From contig JAUCBJ010009100.1 of assembly GCA_032718475.1 (NCBI GenBank), positions 1 through 64,000 on the forward strand: a stretch of DNA of 64,000 nucleotides, read 5' to 3'. The stretch comes from Nemertoderma westbladi (Eukaryota; Xenacoelomorpha; Nemertodermatida; Nemertodermatidae). This document shows, in pieces, positions 1-10,000 of this stretch (the stretch's first letter is position 1; every line of letters begins with the position of its first letter). The notes under the pieces were generated by a model, which did no database searches, was not told where the DNA came from, and saw only the letters and a list, made by a program, of their open reading frames with translations. The position numbers and the translations under genes are program-made.

Positions 1-2
1 AA

Positions 3-1319
3 GGAGTCGGCAAATCCCTGACGACGCTCGCGTTCCTTGATAACGGGTCTGACGGAACCATCATCGACCGGGATTTCCTCGAGCAACTCGGCCTAGAATA
101 TGAACCTTGTAAACGGCCCATACAAACCATCACCGATAACAGAGAGGTAGAGTCTGGGGAGGTGCAACTCCAGATGGAAGGAGTAATGAAGGGCTACGAA
201 ACGGTTAAGCTAACCATCAAGAATGCCTTGGTACACACAGACCTCCGAGTGCGGTTCCGACAATCAGCCGAGTACGCCCCCCTCATACAATTGGACCGAG
301 ACAATGTAGATCTGAGGTGTCCGCAGTTGGACGTAAACCGCATCACCCTACTGATCGGACTTGATACACCGGAATTACACATACCAACCGGAGATGTCGC
401 CCGATCCATAAAGAAGGATGACGGCTTTTACGCTGAACGAACAATAATGGGATGGACCCTCTGCGGCATCAAGGAAGAAACTACTGACACCTATACATAC
501 CTTCCTAAATGTCAGATTAAAGAAAATGTAACATCCGTGGGTTATTGCTCAGCTACAGATCTGGACGAGGATTTTTTCCTTGAAACCGAGAGAACCCAGC
601 GGGAGATGACCGGATGCTTTAATGTGGAGACCCGAGAGTTTGCCGAGAAGGATGAGAATCCGTCCGAGGAAGATCAATATTGTACCAACATTTTTGATCA
701 GGCCACGTTCAAAGACGGACATTGGCGCGTGCCCATGCTTTGGTGGCTAAGAAGGTTGTTGATGATAATAATGATGTTGATAACATTGACACCATTAACG
801 GGAGAGCATGGACTAATCTGCCGTAATACCCGGATGGCGAACGCCTCAGTTGAGTCCCTCACTCCTAACCACCTACTAGGGAGACCCAAAACCCACGTTC
901 TCCCAGAGACCATGTTCCCGGTTCCCAACGAGATCGCGAGACATACAAATTGGAAGAAGGCCCAAGCATTGGCAGCGCATTGGTGGAGAATCTGGGCCCA
1001 GGAGTACCTCATAACCCTCCGGACCAGGAGGAAATGGAACAACACCTACCGGAACGTCGCAGTTGGCGACATGGTACTAGTAAAAGAAGATCTCAAAGAC
1101 CGCGTTCACTGGCCTGTGGCGTGGGTCGTGACCATACACCCAAGCAAAGACGGACTTGCGAGGACTGTGACGATACGAACGACATCGGGCCACTACCAAC
1201 GCACTATCCAGAGGCTGTGCCTTCTTGAAGGCAATGATAGCGGTGACTCTACGAGAGGTGATAAGTTCCCTACTCAAGATCCTGCTGCAGACATCGGTGA
1301 CAATGATAAATGCGTTTGA
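3..1319 (+). pseudogene. BEL-1: BEL/Pao pol remnant, protease fused to the C-terminal domain
   Basis: The frame is open from the window edge, so the true start lies upstream. The first residues hold an aspartic-protease motif, LDNGSD, at codons 12-17, followed by text typical of the BEL retropepsin domain (DUF1758), including GLDTPELHI and TIMGWTLCG. Near 710-740 it reads FKDGHWRVPMLWW, which matches the junction just before reverse transcriptase in this family. From about 835 it reads ASVESLTPNHLLGRP and then the DUF5641 domain that normally follows integrase, ending QRLCLLEG. Reverse transcriptase, RNase H and the integrase core are therefore missing, an in-frame loss with its junction between about 740 and 835. 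Active pol polyproteins of this family are far longer. This copy cannot reverse transcribe or integrate. Domain calls are by recognition of family text, not by a search. Confidence 0.8.
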
Positions 1320-2563
1320 ACCCTTCTTATCCTGTTGACAAACTCTTTTAAACTGTGATTTATCGACGATGAAAATGGACCCCCCTTAAACCAACTGTAA
1401 CCACGCAATGGTATTTGTGTTTCCTCGTGTGTTATGTGGAGTCCAGCGTCACCCTGCAGATGTTTCGACTGACGCAGGGTCGTTTATGCATTGTTTACCC
1501 TGATTTTGGTCATCGGGACCAACGATATTGGATTATTGGAAATGGTAAAGATTTGAAGTGGAATTCATTGTATCCATTGTAGTATGTTATGTTGTCCGTT
1601 GCGTGCGCAGTTCGGGGCGTAGGCGGTGTAACGAGTCCAGCTGTAGATCCCGGATTGCCGCGCAACACCCCCTCTATCCCGTTATTCTGGTGGGTCCATG
1701 GTGCATCCACATGACTTCGACAATAGGGGGTTTTATGTTTCTCAGTCGCGTTATTCTGGTGGGACCGTTGCGTGGATTTTGGGGCGTAGGCGGTGTAACG
1801 AGTCCAGCTGTAGATCCCAGAATGTTGCATAACCCCATCCCACATGACTTCGTCGACTGAGCTTTATGTTGTTGGGAGTGTTATTCTGGTGGGTCCCTGG
1901 TGCATCCACGTGACTTCACTCCCAGCGTCTTCATTGTCCATTACGTGTGCAGTTTGGGGCGTAGGCGGTGTAACGAGTCCAGCTGTAGATCCCGGATTGC
2001 CGCGTAACACCCCTTCCATAACGAAAATTTACCAAAGAAGATGATTGAATGTAGTTGGAAATGATGAAAAGACTCAGACAACTCTACTATAAACCGAATG
2101 ATGACGCGTATGCTGATGAAAATGTAATGATGCGCACCCTGGTGCTTCGCTTATAACAATGATGATAGCCGGGGGGCTATAACCCCAATGATGGTGTGGA
2201 AATAAACAAAATTGATAATAAATGGTGGAACTAAATGTGTTGAAATGTGTTGAAATAAATGAAATGAGATGAAATAATAAAGAGAAATGAAAAGAGACAA
2301 AAAAAAGGTATAAAAAGTCTAAAGAAAGGAATTGGAAAAAAGAAAAGGACAAAAAAGTCATAAAAAACTGGTTGGATATTAATGTATAGTTATAGTAACT
2401 GTAAATGCTGAATGTATTAGCAATAAGATGATAGATGTCTATATAGCAATGTTATTAATAAACTGAACTAAAAATAAACTGAATTATTCTGCAATCGCTA
2501 TAGTTTCAGACTTTCTGGACTTATAATTAACTGATCTAATTTGTAACGGATATAATCGTAAAT
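1320..2563. other. Non-coding tail between BEL-1 and the next reading frame
   Basis: No supported gene. It holds three imperfect ~170-bp repeats (entered separately), then an AT-rich stretch with a purine-rich run at about 2255-2365. A TATA-like TATAAAAAG lies at 2309-2317 and AATAAA signals at 2457-2462 and 2473-2478. This could be the 3' untranslated region and LTR of BEL-1, or an LTR serving the next frame, but no second copy is present in the window, so LTR limits cannot be fixed. Confidence 0.5.
1614..2018 (+). repeat. Three imperfect ~170-bp tandem repeats
   Basis: A block beginning GGGGCGTAGGCGGTGTAACG starts at 1614, 1781 and 1956. The three copies continue alike for about 40 bp. A second block, GTTATTCTGGTGGG, alternates with it at about 1681, 1750 and 1880. 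The spacing of 167 and 175 bp indicates a short tandem array that has diverged. Such arrays are common in LTRs and untranslated regions of BEL elements. No coding function is claimed. Confidence 0.75.
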
Positions 2564-5164
2564 ATGGACCCAAATCACCAAATTATCGGCGAATTACGTA
2601 ACACGATAGATCTACTGGAATATTCGCAACCCGGATCACCTGACTTTGATACAAATTGGAGCACCCTGCTAAATGAGAACGTGCGAGTCGTTAAATTCAC
2701 CGGGCGAGAGGGACCGGATTCCAAGAATCTACGAGCCCTCCGGTTAGCCGATGCTAGTACGAGACTGAAAAGAACTCGGAACGCAAAGGCAACCGGAGGG
2801 GACGAGTCGTCGTTTTGGGAAACATTCCGACAAAGCGTCTACAAATCCCAATGTTTGATCTACGACAACGAGGGAAACGCGACACCCACCTCGAAAGCGA
2901 TTACGTTGGCGAGATGTCAAAGTTTTGTCGACGACAAGAGTACGTACCTCGCCCACTGGGGAAACCTGTCGGAGTGTACGGCAACGCTTCGAGAGGAACG
3001 CATATCGATTATCCAGAACCGCGACGACTACCAGGATAAGTACGGGGCGAAAGAATACGGTCGATCCTTAGTCGTCGTCCTCGGAACCCTGGACGGTTTG
3101 GTACTGGTGTGCCGAATATTCCCGACACCCAGGCAGGAAGTGCAGGCAGCCGGAGCGATCTGGTTGCTACCTCCGGAAATCCAAAAGATCCTCTTCGACT
3201 TCGACGTCATTAAAATCGGGTCGGATATCAAGGCGGACGTCCGGAACGACTACGCGAACGCTCCTTTAGGAAGAAACCGATGAGACGACCTCAACGCCCT
3301 TAGCCATTGCGTCGACACCCAAACGCTATTAGCCTGGTTACGATTCGCCGAGTTCATGCGAGGTTTCCGGGAGGTAAGACCGACAAAATCCGGTATCGGC
3401 TACCTCGCTGTGCTGAATGGTGGCATCGACTTCAAACCCCAGAAATTTCGGGATTATAATAAAATATATGGTGGATACCCGGAATTAGAAATAAAGAGCG
3501 AGAGAGAGGGTCGATGGAAAGACGTTGACCGGAAGTGGACGATACACCAAAGGTGGGAGAATCCCGATCGACGGAACTATATCTACGTCGTTATGGAGTG
3601 CTACACCGTCGCTAAGTTTATCTGTAAGACTCTCGATAACCTCATCAGGGCGGTTCCCCTTTCCTTCGTCGACTACGACTGGAACGAGGTTATAAACCAC
3701 GCGTTCAAAGCGGTCGAGAACATTACACCGGGAGAATCGAAAACGCCCGCCGTTATCGATTCCTGGGACGAGAGCGGACCTTACGACATCCCCACGATTA
3801 CCGAGCTTCTTGGTGTGGAGGAGCCTCTGATTTCCTCGGAAGGGGAAGAAATATGGCTACAGGAGGGCGTTCTATTATCCACCCCGAAGCGACAACTCGA
3901 GCCGGGAGCCGCGTACGGACCGGCCGCCAAACGGGTTGCCTCGGCCGAACCGATGATGAAAGCAGGTGCTTACACCCCATGCGGCTCCGGTAGCCCTGCG
4001 AGGGAGGTAGCCACTACATCTGCATTGAGCGACTTCGGCGACATATGCCAACGGTTATCCCCGTATCCCTTCCCGGGTGGCGAAGACTGGTCATCGGAGA
4101 TTCCGAGTACCAGCAACCAACGGACCCGCTCAGCGATACTGGTCGAGAAGGGTCCCAGCGATGCGCCGACCCCCGACGATCTCCTCGGTATCCCTCCGTC
4201 AAAAACCCCGGCACCTCTTCGCCGACCAGCGGTGGCTACTACACCCTCCATTCCTCAGGACCCTATGCGACTAACCCGTTGGTACGCCGAGCAAACTGAA
4301 TGGATCCACCGCCAGAAACGGTCGTCCGAGTTGAGAACAGCGGGACACAAAGAAGGTTATCGTAGCGAGGACCTACTACGCAAAAGCCTAGCATTCCGCG
4401 GGCTACCGGCCACCGCGAATATTCAGAAGAGCGACCGATGACTCGAATATTACGTCGGCATCCCGATTCCGATATTCCCCGGTCGAGAGATGCAATTGGA
4501 GGTTTGCAGCAACTGCGGTTCGGAGCAGTGCCCACGCGGTAGAAGGAATCGGGTTACCGATTCGTGCCTCCAGCTCATCGGGATACTCTATTGCCCATAC
4601 TGTGCGACATCGGGCCACGACGTTTCCGTCTGTCCAATCCTATACAACCTCTGCACCACGTGCGGTTTCCGTGGGCATTCCTCTAGCCCCCGCTGCTATA
4701 TCAAATGTCCCACTAAAGACGTAACTGCTATGGGAAATTTGGTTATGTTCGAAACCTACGCGAACAACCACGTGAAGACTAAAGTGAGGAGAAACGCTCG
4801 GAATATCGCGCAGGAGATGGCGTGCGGGTATTTCTCCTTCCCGGAACGCCTCCACACGTCGGCCACGCTACCTTTCCATTACGTGGATCTGCTACTGAGC
4901 GCCGGATTATTCGGTCCTTTCGAAGTCATTAGACGATTATACTCGTATAAAGAGGAGTTTGGTGACGGAGAGTGGTTCCTAGAGGCACGCAAGTCCGAGT
5001 TGGAAAGACGAACCGACATGATCCCGATGCCATCGAAAGGAAGAGCCGCCAGGAGACAAGCCGAAGCGTTGCTCACGATGGATGTTGACGCTCCTCTACC
5101 AGCCATAGCGATCGATGAGAGTCGACGGGCGAAGAGACGAAAGGCGTATCAGAGAAAGACATAG
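2564..5164 (+). CDS. 866-codon frame with exonuclease-like and zinc-knuckle regions, interrupted by two TGA codons
   Basis: One frame runs from ATG 2564 to TAG 5162-5164. The only breaks are TGA at 3281-3283 (codon 240) and TGA at 4439-4441 (codon 626). Residues about 175-255 resemble a DEDD 3'-5' exonuclease: SLVVVLGT, then VIKIGSDIKADVRN (215-228), then VDTQTL (250-255) just after the first TGA. A later YVVMEC resembles the third motif with E in place of D. The first D-x-E motif is not obvious, so activity is doubtful. Residues 648-711 are cysteine-rich, with two knuckles: C677, C680, H685, C690 and C697, C700, H705, C711. The middle (about 400-600) is rich in proline, serine and glycine. 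The C-terminus is basic. The frame has more CpG and GC than its surroundings. It could be a nucleic-acid-binding protein of a mobile element. I do not recognise the family. The call of one gene rather than three rests on frame and homology running across the TGAs. Confidence 0.6.
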
Positions 5165-5530
5165 TGGACCGGGATATTCCAGGAACATTTATTGAACATT
5201 TATTTTTATACACATATATATCTATAAACTCTAGGCCAAATTAATTATGACTATGCAATATTAAATTTGGGTTTTTTATATTGGGAATGACCTACGCAAA
5301 CTCAATCTACCGATAGACCTCACGAAGGTCATTGGGGGGGACTGTTCGCGGTATTTCAACTTTTCATAACGCGAGTTTAATATTTTTTGTATTTATTTAA
5401 AATTGATTATTCCGATATTACTACTGGGTGCGGGACCATGGGTTTTGGGCACATTCAATAAACTGGGGGCGATTTATGGGCGAACTTTGGGGCAACTTAC
5501 AGGGTACGGGAATAATTTCATAGTTATAAG
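5165..5530. other. AT-rich non-coding spacer with an inverted repeat and a G-run
   Basis: No gene seen. AATGACCT at 5286-5293 pairs with AGGTCATT at 5326-5333, and a run of seven G follows at 5334-5340. A G-run directly before ACTGTTCG could be a polypurine tract followed by an LTR starting TGTTCG, which would make the preceding frame part of an LTR element. No matching second LTR copy is seen, so this stays a possibility only. Confidence 0.35.
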
Positions 5531-5595
5531 GGCCAGGGGTGGGAGGCAAAGTTAAGCAGTATTCAGGTTAGCCTGAGTACTATTAGGCCCTGGCC
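5531..5595 (+). other. Nested inverted repeat that could fold as a structured RNA
   Basis: GGCCAGGG at 5531-5538 is the exact reverse complement of CCCTGGCC at 5588-5595. Inside it, AGTATTCAGG (5558-5567) pairs with CCTGAGTACT (5572-5581) around a TTAG loop, with one G-U wobble. The result is a stem-loop inside a closing stem. It stands at the start of the hairpin-repeat region. Transcription is not shown. Confidence 0.5.
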
Positions 5596-5641
5596 AACTT
5601 CCTGCTGCCTGTAGGGGTGGATTTGGTAATGCGCCAGGCCT

Positions 5642-6690
5642 AAAGGACAAGGACTGCCCTTAGCGGTCCCTGGCCAACAGCAGTTATTACGAGACTGAAA
5701 AGAACTCGGAACGCTGACTGCTTGTGTCAGGGATTCGCGACGGGAAACGACAGCCCCCTTAGCTAAGCCGTACTGGTTCTCGATGACCGATCCCTTCGGG
5801 GTTCGCGAGGGTTGGGACGGACATGCGAAAGGGTGGCCGACTAACGACTGCCCCCTGAGCTAAGCCGTACTGGTTCTTGATGACCGATCCCTTCGGGGTT
5901 CGCGAGGGGTGGGACGGACATGCGAAAGGGCTGGCCAAGATGGGTTTGACGAGGACTGCCCTTAGCGGTCTCTGGTCAACGGCAGCTATTACGAGACTGA
6001 AAAGAACTCGGAACGCTGACTGCTTGTGTCAGGGATTCGCGACGGGCAACGACAGCCCCCTTACCTAAGCCGTACTGGTTCTCGATGACCGATCCCTTCG
6101 GGGTTCGCGAGGGGTGGGACGGACATGCGAAAGGGCGGCCGACTTACAGAGGAAGGGTTTAACGAGGACTGCCCTTAGCGGTCTCTGGTCAACAGCAGTT
6201 ATTACGAGCCTGAAAAGGACATCGGAACGCCGGCTGCTTGTACCAGGGATTTGCGACGGGAACCGACGACAGACCCCTGAGCTAAGCCGTACTGGTTCTC
6301 GATGATCGTTCCCTTTGGGGTTCGTGAGGGGTTTGACGGACATGCGACGGGGTCGAAAGACAAAGGACTGGACGCTACTGGCCTACCGACTGTTCGGAGC
6401 AGTTTCTCGGCTGCCGAAGCGACTACGAGCCTGAATAAGGACTCGGAAAGCCTAGGTGGTCGAGTCTCTGCGATGAACTGACGGACCCTTAGCTAAGCCG
6501 TACTGGTTCTCGATGATCGAACCCTTCGGGGTTCGGGAGGGGTGGGACGGATGCGCGAACGGGTCCACTGACACGACAGACTCCTAGCCAAGCCGTGCTG
6601 GTTCTCGATGATTGATCCCTTCGGGGTTCGGGAGGGGTGGAACGGACACGCGACAGGGTCGACCGACACCGACACTACGGCACTAAGACC
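5642..6690 (+). repeat. GC-rich tandem repeats carrying C(UUCG)G hairpins
   Basis: Units of about 213 bp begin with GGACTGCCCTTAGCGGT near 5650, 5953 and 6167. Each contains CTAAGCCGTACTGGTTCT followed by a hairpin. A shortened, diverged fourth unit starts near 6366, and the first unit has an extra internal copy of about 99 bp. The hairpin loops lie at 5795, 5892, 6097, 6314 (TTTG variant), 6525 and 6620. The 6525 copy has a perfect 7-bp stem, CGAACCC with GGGTTCG, closed by TTCG. C(UUCG)G is a very stable RNA tetraloop, so the pattern suggests a structured transcript, but a DNA-level role is equally possible. Short reading frames here are by-products of the repeats. Confidence 0.7.
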
Positions 6691-6694
6691 AGGA

Positions 6695-6768
6695 CTGGGG
6701 AACATTAGGTAGGCTAAAATCTGGGGAACATTGGGTAGGCTAAAATCTGAGCGAACAGTGGGTAATTA
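6695..6768 (+). repeat. Short 26-bp tandem repeat, 2-3 copies
   Basis: CTGGGGAACATT with GGTAGGCTAAAAT occurs at 6695-6720 and 6721-6746 with one base changed. A decayed third copy follows. It separates the hairpin repeats from the satellite flank. Confidence 0.7.
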
Positions 6769-6797
6769 AATAATATACTGTAGGGACTTATATTGTC

Positions 6798-7076
6798 GTG
6801 TATAATTATTGTGAATATTTGGTGTATATTGATTTGGGGAAGCCCAAAATTATTCTCAATCAGGTTTCAACTGTAGGAAGTTACATTAAAGAGTATATCC
6901 AACCAATGCGACTTTTCCTCAACCGCAATCCTGCATTTAAGAAATTCCTCCTTCTCCAAATTCAATATCCGGTGACTGGCCGGGACTCTGTGGTCTGTAA
7001 AGTCACGTATCCAGCATCGGCGTTTTTCCCCCCTGGTGTAGGGATAACGGCAACATATAGTAAATATATTAGTTAG
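6798..7076 (+). CDS. Small 92-codon frame at the edge of the satellite, unrecognised
   Basis: An open frame from ATG 6798 runs into the first satellite monomers. I recognise no motif or family. Codons 30-75 read like ordinary protein (for example RLFLNRNPAFKKFLLLQ), but the last residues are encoded by satellite. It may be a broken piece of an older gene or chance. The same frame recurs unchanged at 14006-14284 in the duplicated sequence after the gap, which adds no independent evidence because that copy is probably an assembly duplicate. Confidence 0.2.
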   Translation: MYNYCEYLVYIDLGKPKIILNQVSTVGSYIKEYIQPMRLFLNRNPAFKKFLLLQIQYPVTGRDSVVCKVTYPASAFFPPGVGITATYSKYIS

Positions 7077-10000
7077 ATATAGTAAATCTATTAGTTAGAT
7101 ATGGTAAATCTATGAGTTAGATATAGTAAATCTAAGAGTTAGATATAGTAAATCTATGAGTTAGATATAGTAAATCTATGAGTTAGATATAGTAAATGTA
7201 TTAGTTAGATATAGTAAATCTATAAGTTAGATATAGTAAATCTATGAGTTAGATATAGTAAATCTATTAGTTAGATATAGTAAATCTATTAGTTAGATAT
7301 GGTAAATCTATGAGTTAGATATAGTAAATCTAAGAGTTAGATATAGTAAATCTATGAGTTAGATATAGTAAATCTAAGAGTTAGATATAGTAAATCTATG
7401 AGTTAGATATAGTAAATCTATGAGTTAGATATAGTAAATCTATGAGTTAGATATAGTAAATCTATTAGTTAGATATAGTAAATCTATGAGTTAGATATAG
7501 TAAATCTAAGAGTTAGATATAGTAAATCTATGAGTTAAATATAGTAAATCTGTTAGTTAGATATAGTAAATCTATTAGTTAGATATAGTAAATCTAAGAG
7601 TTAGATATAGTAAATCTAAGAGTTAGATATAGTAAATCTAAGAGTTAGATATAGTAAATCTATGAGTTAGATATAGTAAATCTAAGAGTTAGATATAGTA
7701 AATCTATGAGTTAGATATTGTAAATCTAAGAGTTAGATATAGTAAATCTATGAGTTAGATATAGTAAATCTATGAGTTAGATATAGTAAATATATTAGTT
7801 AGATATAGTAAATCTATTAGTTATATATGGTAAATCTATGAGTTAGATATAGTAAATCTAAGAGTTAGATATAGTAAATCTATGACTTAGATATAGTAAA
7901 TCTATGAGTTAGATATAGTAAATCTATCAGTTAGATATAGTAAATCTAAGAGTTAGATATAGCAAATCTATGAGTTAGATATAGTAAATCTATTAGTTAG
8001 ATATAGTAAATCTAAGAGTTAGATATAGTAAATCTATGAGTTAGATCTAGTAAATCTATGAGTTAGATATAGTAAATCTATGAGTTAGATATAGTAAATC
8101 TATGAGTTAGATATAGTAAATCTATTAGTTAGATATAGTAAATCTAAGAGTTAGATATAGCAAATCTATGAGTTAGATATAGTAAATCTATTAGTTAGAT
8201 ATAGTAAATCTATGAGTTAGATATAGTAAATCTATTAGTTAGATATAGTAAATCTAAGAGTTAGATATAGCAAATCTATGAGTTAGATATAGTAAATCTA
8301 TTAGTTAGATATAGTAAATCTAAGAGTTAGATATAGCAAATCTATGAGTTAGATATAGTAAATCTATTAGTTAGATATAGTAAATCTATGAGTTAGATAT
8401 AGTAAATCTATGAGTTAGATATAGTAAATCTATGAGTTAGATATAGTAAATCTATGAGTTAGATATAGTAAATCTATTAGTTAGATATAGTAAATCTATG
8501 AGTTAGATATAGTAAATCTATGAGTTAGATATAGTAAATCTATGAGTTAGATATAGTAAATCTATGAGTTAGATATAGTAAATCTATGAGTTAGATATAG
8601 TAAATCTATGAGTTAGATATAGTAAATCTATTAGTTAGATATAGTAAATCTAAGAGTTAGATATAGCAAATCTATGAGTTAGATATAGTAAATCTATTAG
8701 TTAGATATAGTAAATCTAAGAGTTAGATATAGCAAATCTATGAGTTAGATATAGTAAATCTATTAGTTAGATATAGTAAATCTATGAGTTAGATATAGTA
8801 AATCTATGAGTTAGATATAGTAAATCTATGAGTTAGATATAGTAAATCTATGAGTTAGATATAGTAAATCTATTAGTTAGATATAGTAAATCTATGAGTT
8901 AGATATAGTAAATCTATGAGTTAGATATAGTAAATCTATGAGTTAGATATAGTAAATCTATGAGTTAGATATAGTAAATCTATGAGTTAGATATAGTAAA
9001 TCTATGAGTTAGATATAGTAAATCTATTAGTTAGATATAGTAAATCTAAGAGTTAGATATAGCAAATCTATGAGTTAGATATAGTAAATCTATGAGTTAG
9101 ATATAGTAAATCTATTAGTTAGATATAGTAAATCTATTAGTTAGATATGGTAAATCTATGAGTTAGATATAGTAAATCTAAGAGTTAGATATAGTAAATC
9201 TATGAGTTAGATATAGTAAATCTAAGAGTTAGATATAGTAAATCTATGAGTTAGATATAGTAAATCTATGAGTTAGATATAGTAAATCTATGAGTTAGAT
9301 ATAGTAAATCTATTAGTTAGATATAGTAAATCTATGAGTTAGATATAGTAAATCTAAGAGTTAGATATAGTAAATCTATGAGTTAAATATAGTAAATCTG
9401 TTAGTTAGATATAGTAAATCTATTAGTTAGATATAGTAAATCTAAGAGTTAGATATAGTAAATCTAAGAGTTAGATATAGTAAATCTAAGAGTTAGATAT
9501 AGTAAATCTATGAGTTAGATATAGTAAATCTAAGAGTTAGATATAGTAAATCTATGAGTTAGATATTGTAAATCTAAGAGTTAGATATAGTAAATCTATG
9601 AGTTAGATATAGTAAATCTATGAGTTAGATATAGTAAATATATTAGTTAGATATAGTAAATCTATTAGTTATATATGGTAAATCTATGAGTTAGATATAG
9701 TAAATCTAAGAGTTAGATATAGTAAATCTATGACTTAGATATAGTAAATCTATGAGTTAGATATAGTAAATCTATCAGTTAGATATAGTAAATCTAAGAG
9801 TTAGATATAGCAAATCTATGAGTTAGATATAGTAAATCTATTAGTTAGATATAGTAAATCTAAGAGTTAGATATAGTAAATCTATGAGTTAGATCTAGTA
9901 AATCTATGAGTTAGATATAGTAAATCTATGAGTTAGATATAGTAAATCTATGAGTTAGATATAGTAAATCTATTAGTTAGATATAGTAAATCTAAGAGTT

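Noticed and set aside
1380-1391. CCCCCCTTAAA as a minus-strand polypurine tract like that of Gypsy-1
   Set aside because: No LTR-like sequence or matching copy lies beside it, and it falls in the tail of BEL-1 on the other strand.
5551-5590. Resemblance to 5S rRNA (AAGTTAAGCA and GAGTACT)
   Set aside because: Only short pieces match. The flanking 5S helices and box sequences are missing, and the segment is better explained by its own nested hairpin.
6065-6705. Small frames of 63-92 codons in the hairpin repeats
   Set aside because: Their text is the repeat unit translated on either strand and changes with each unit; no protein family is recognised.
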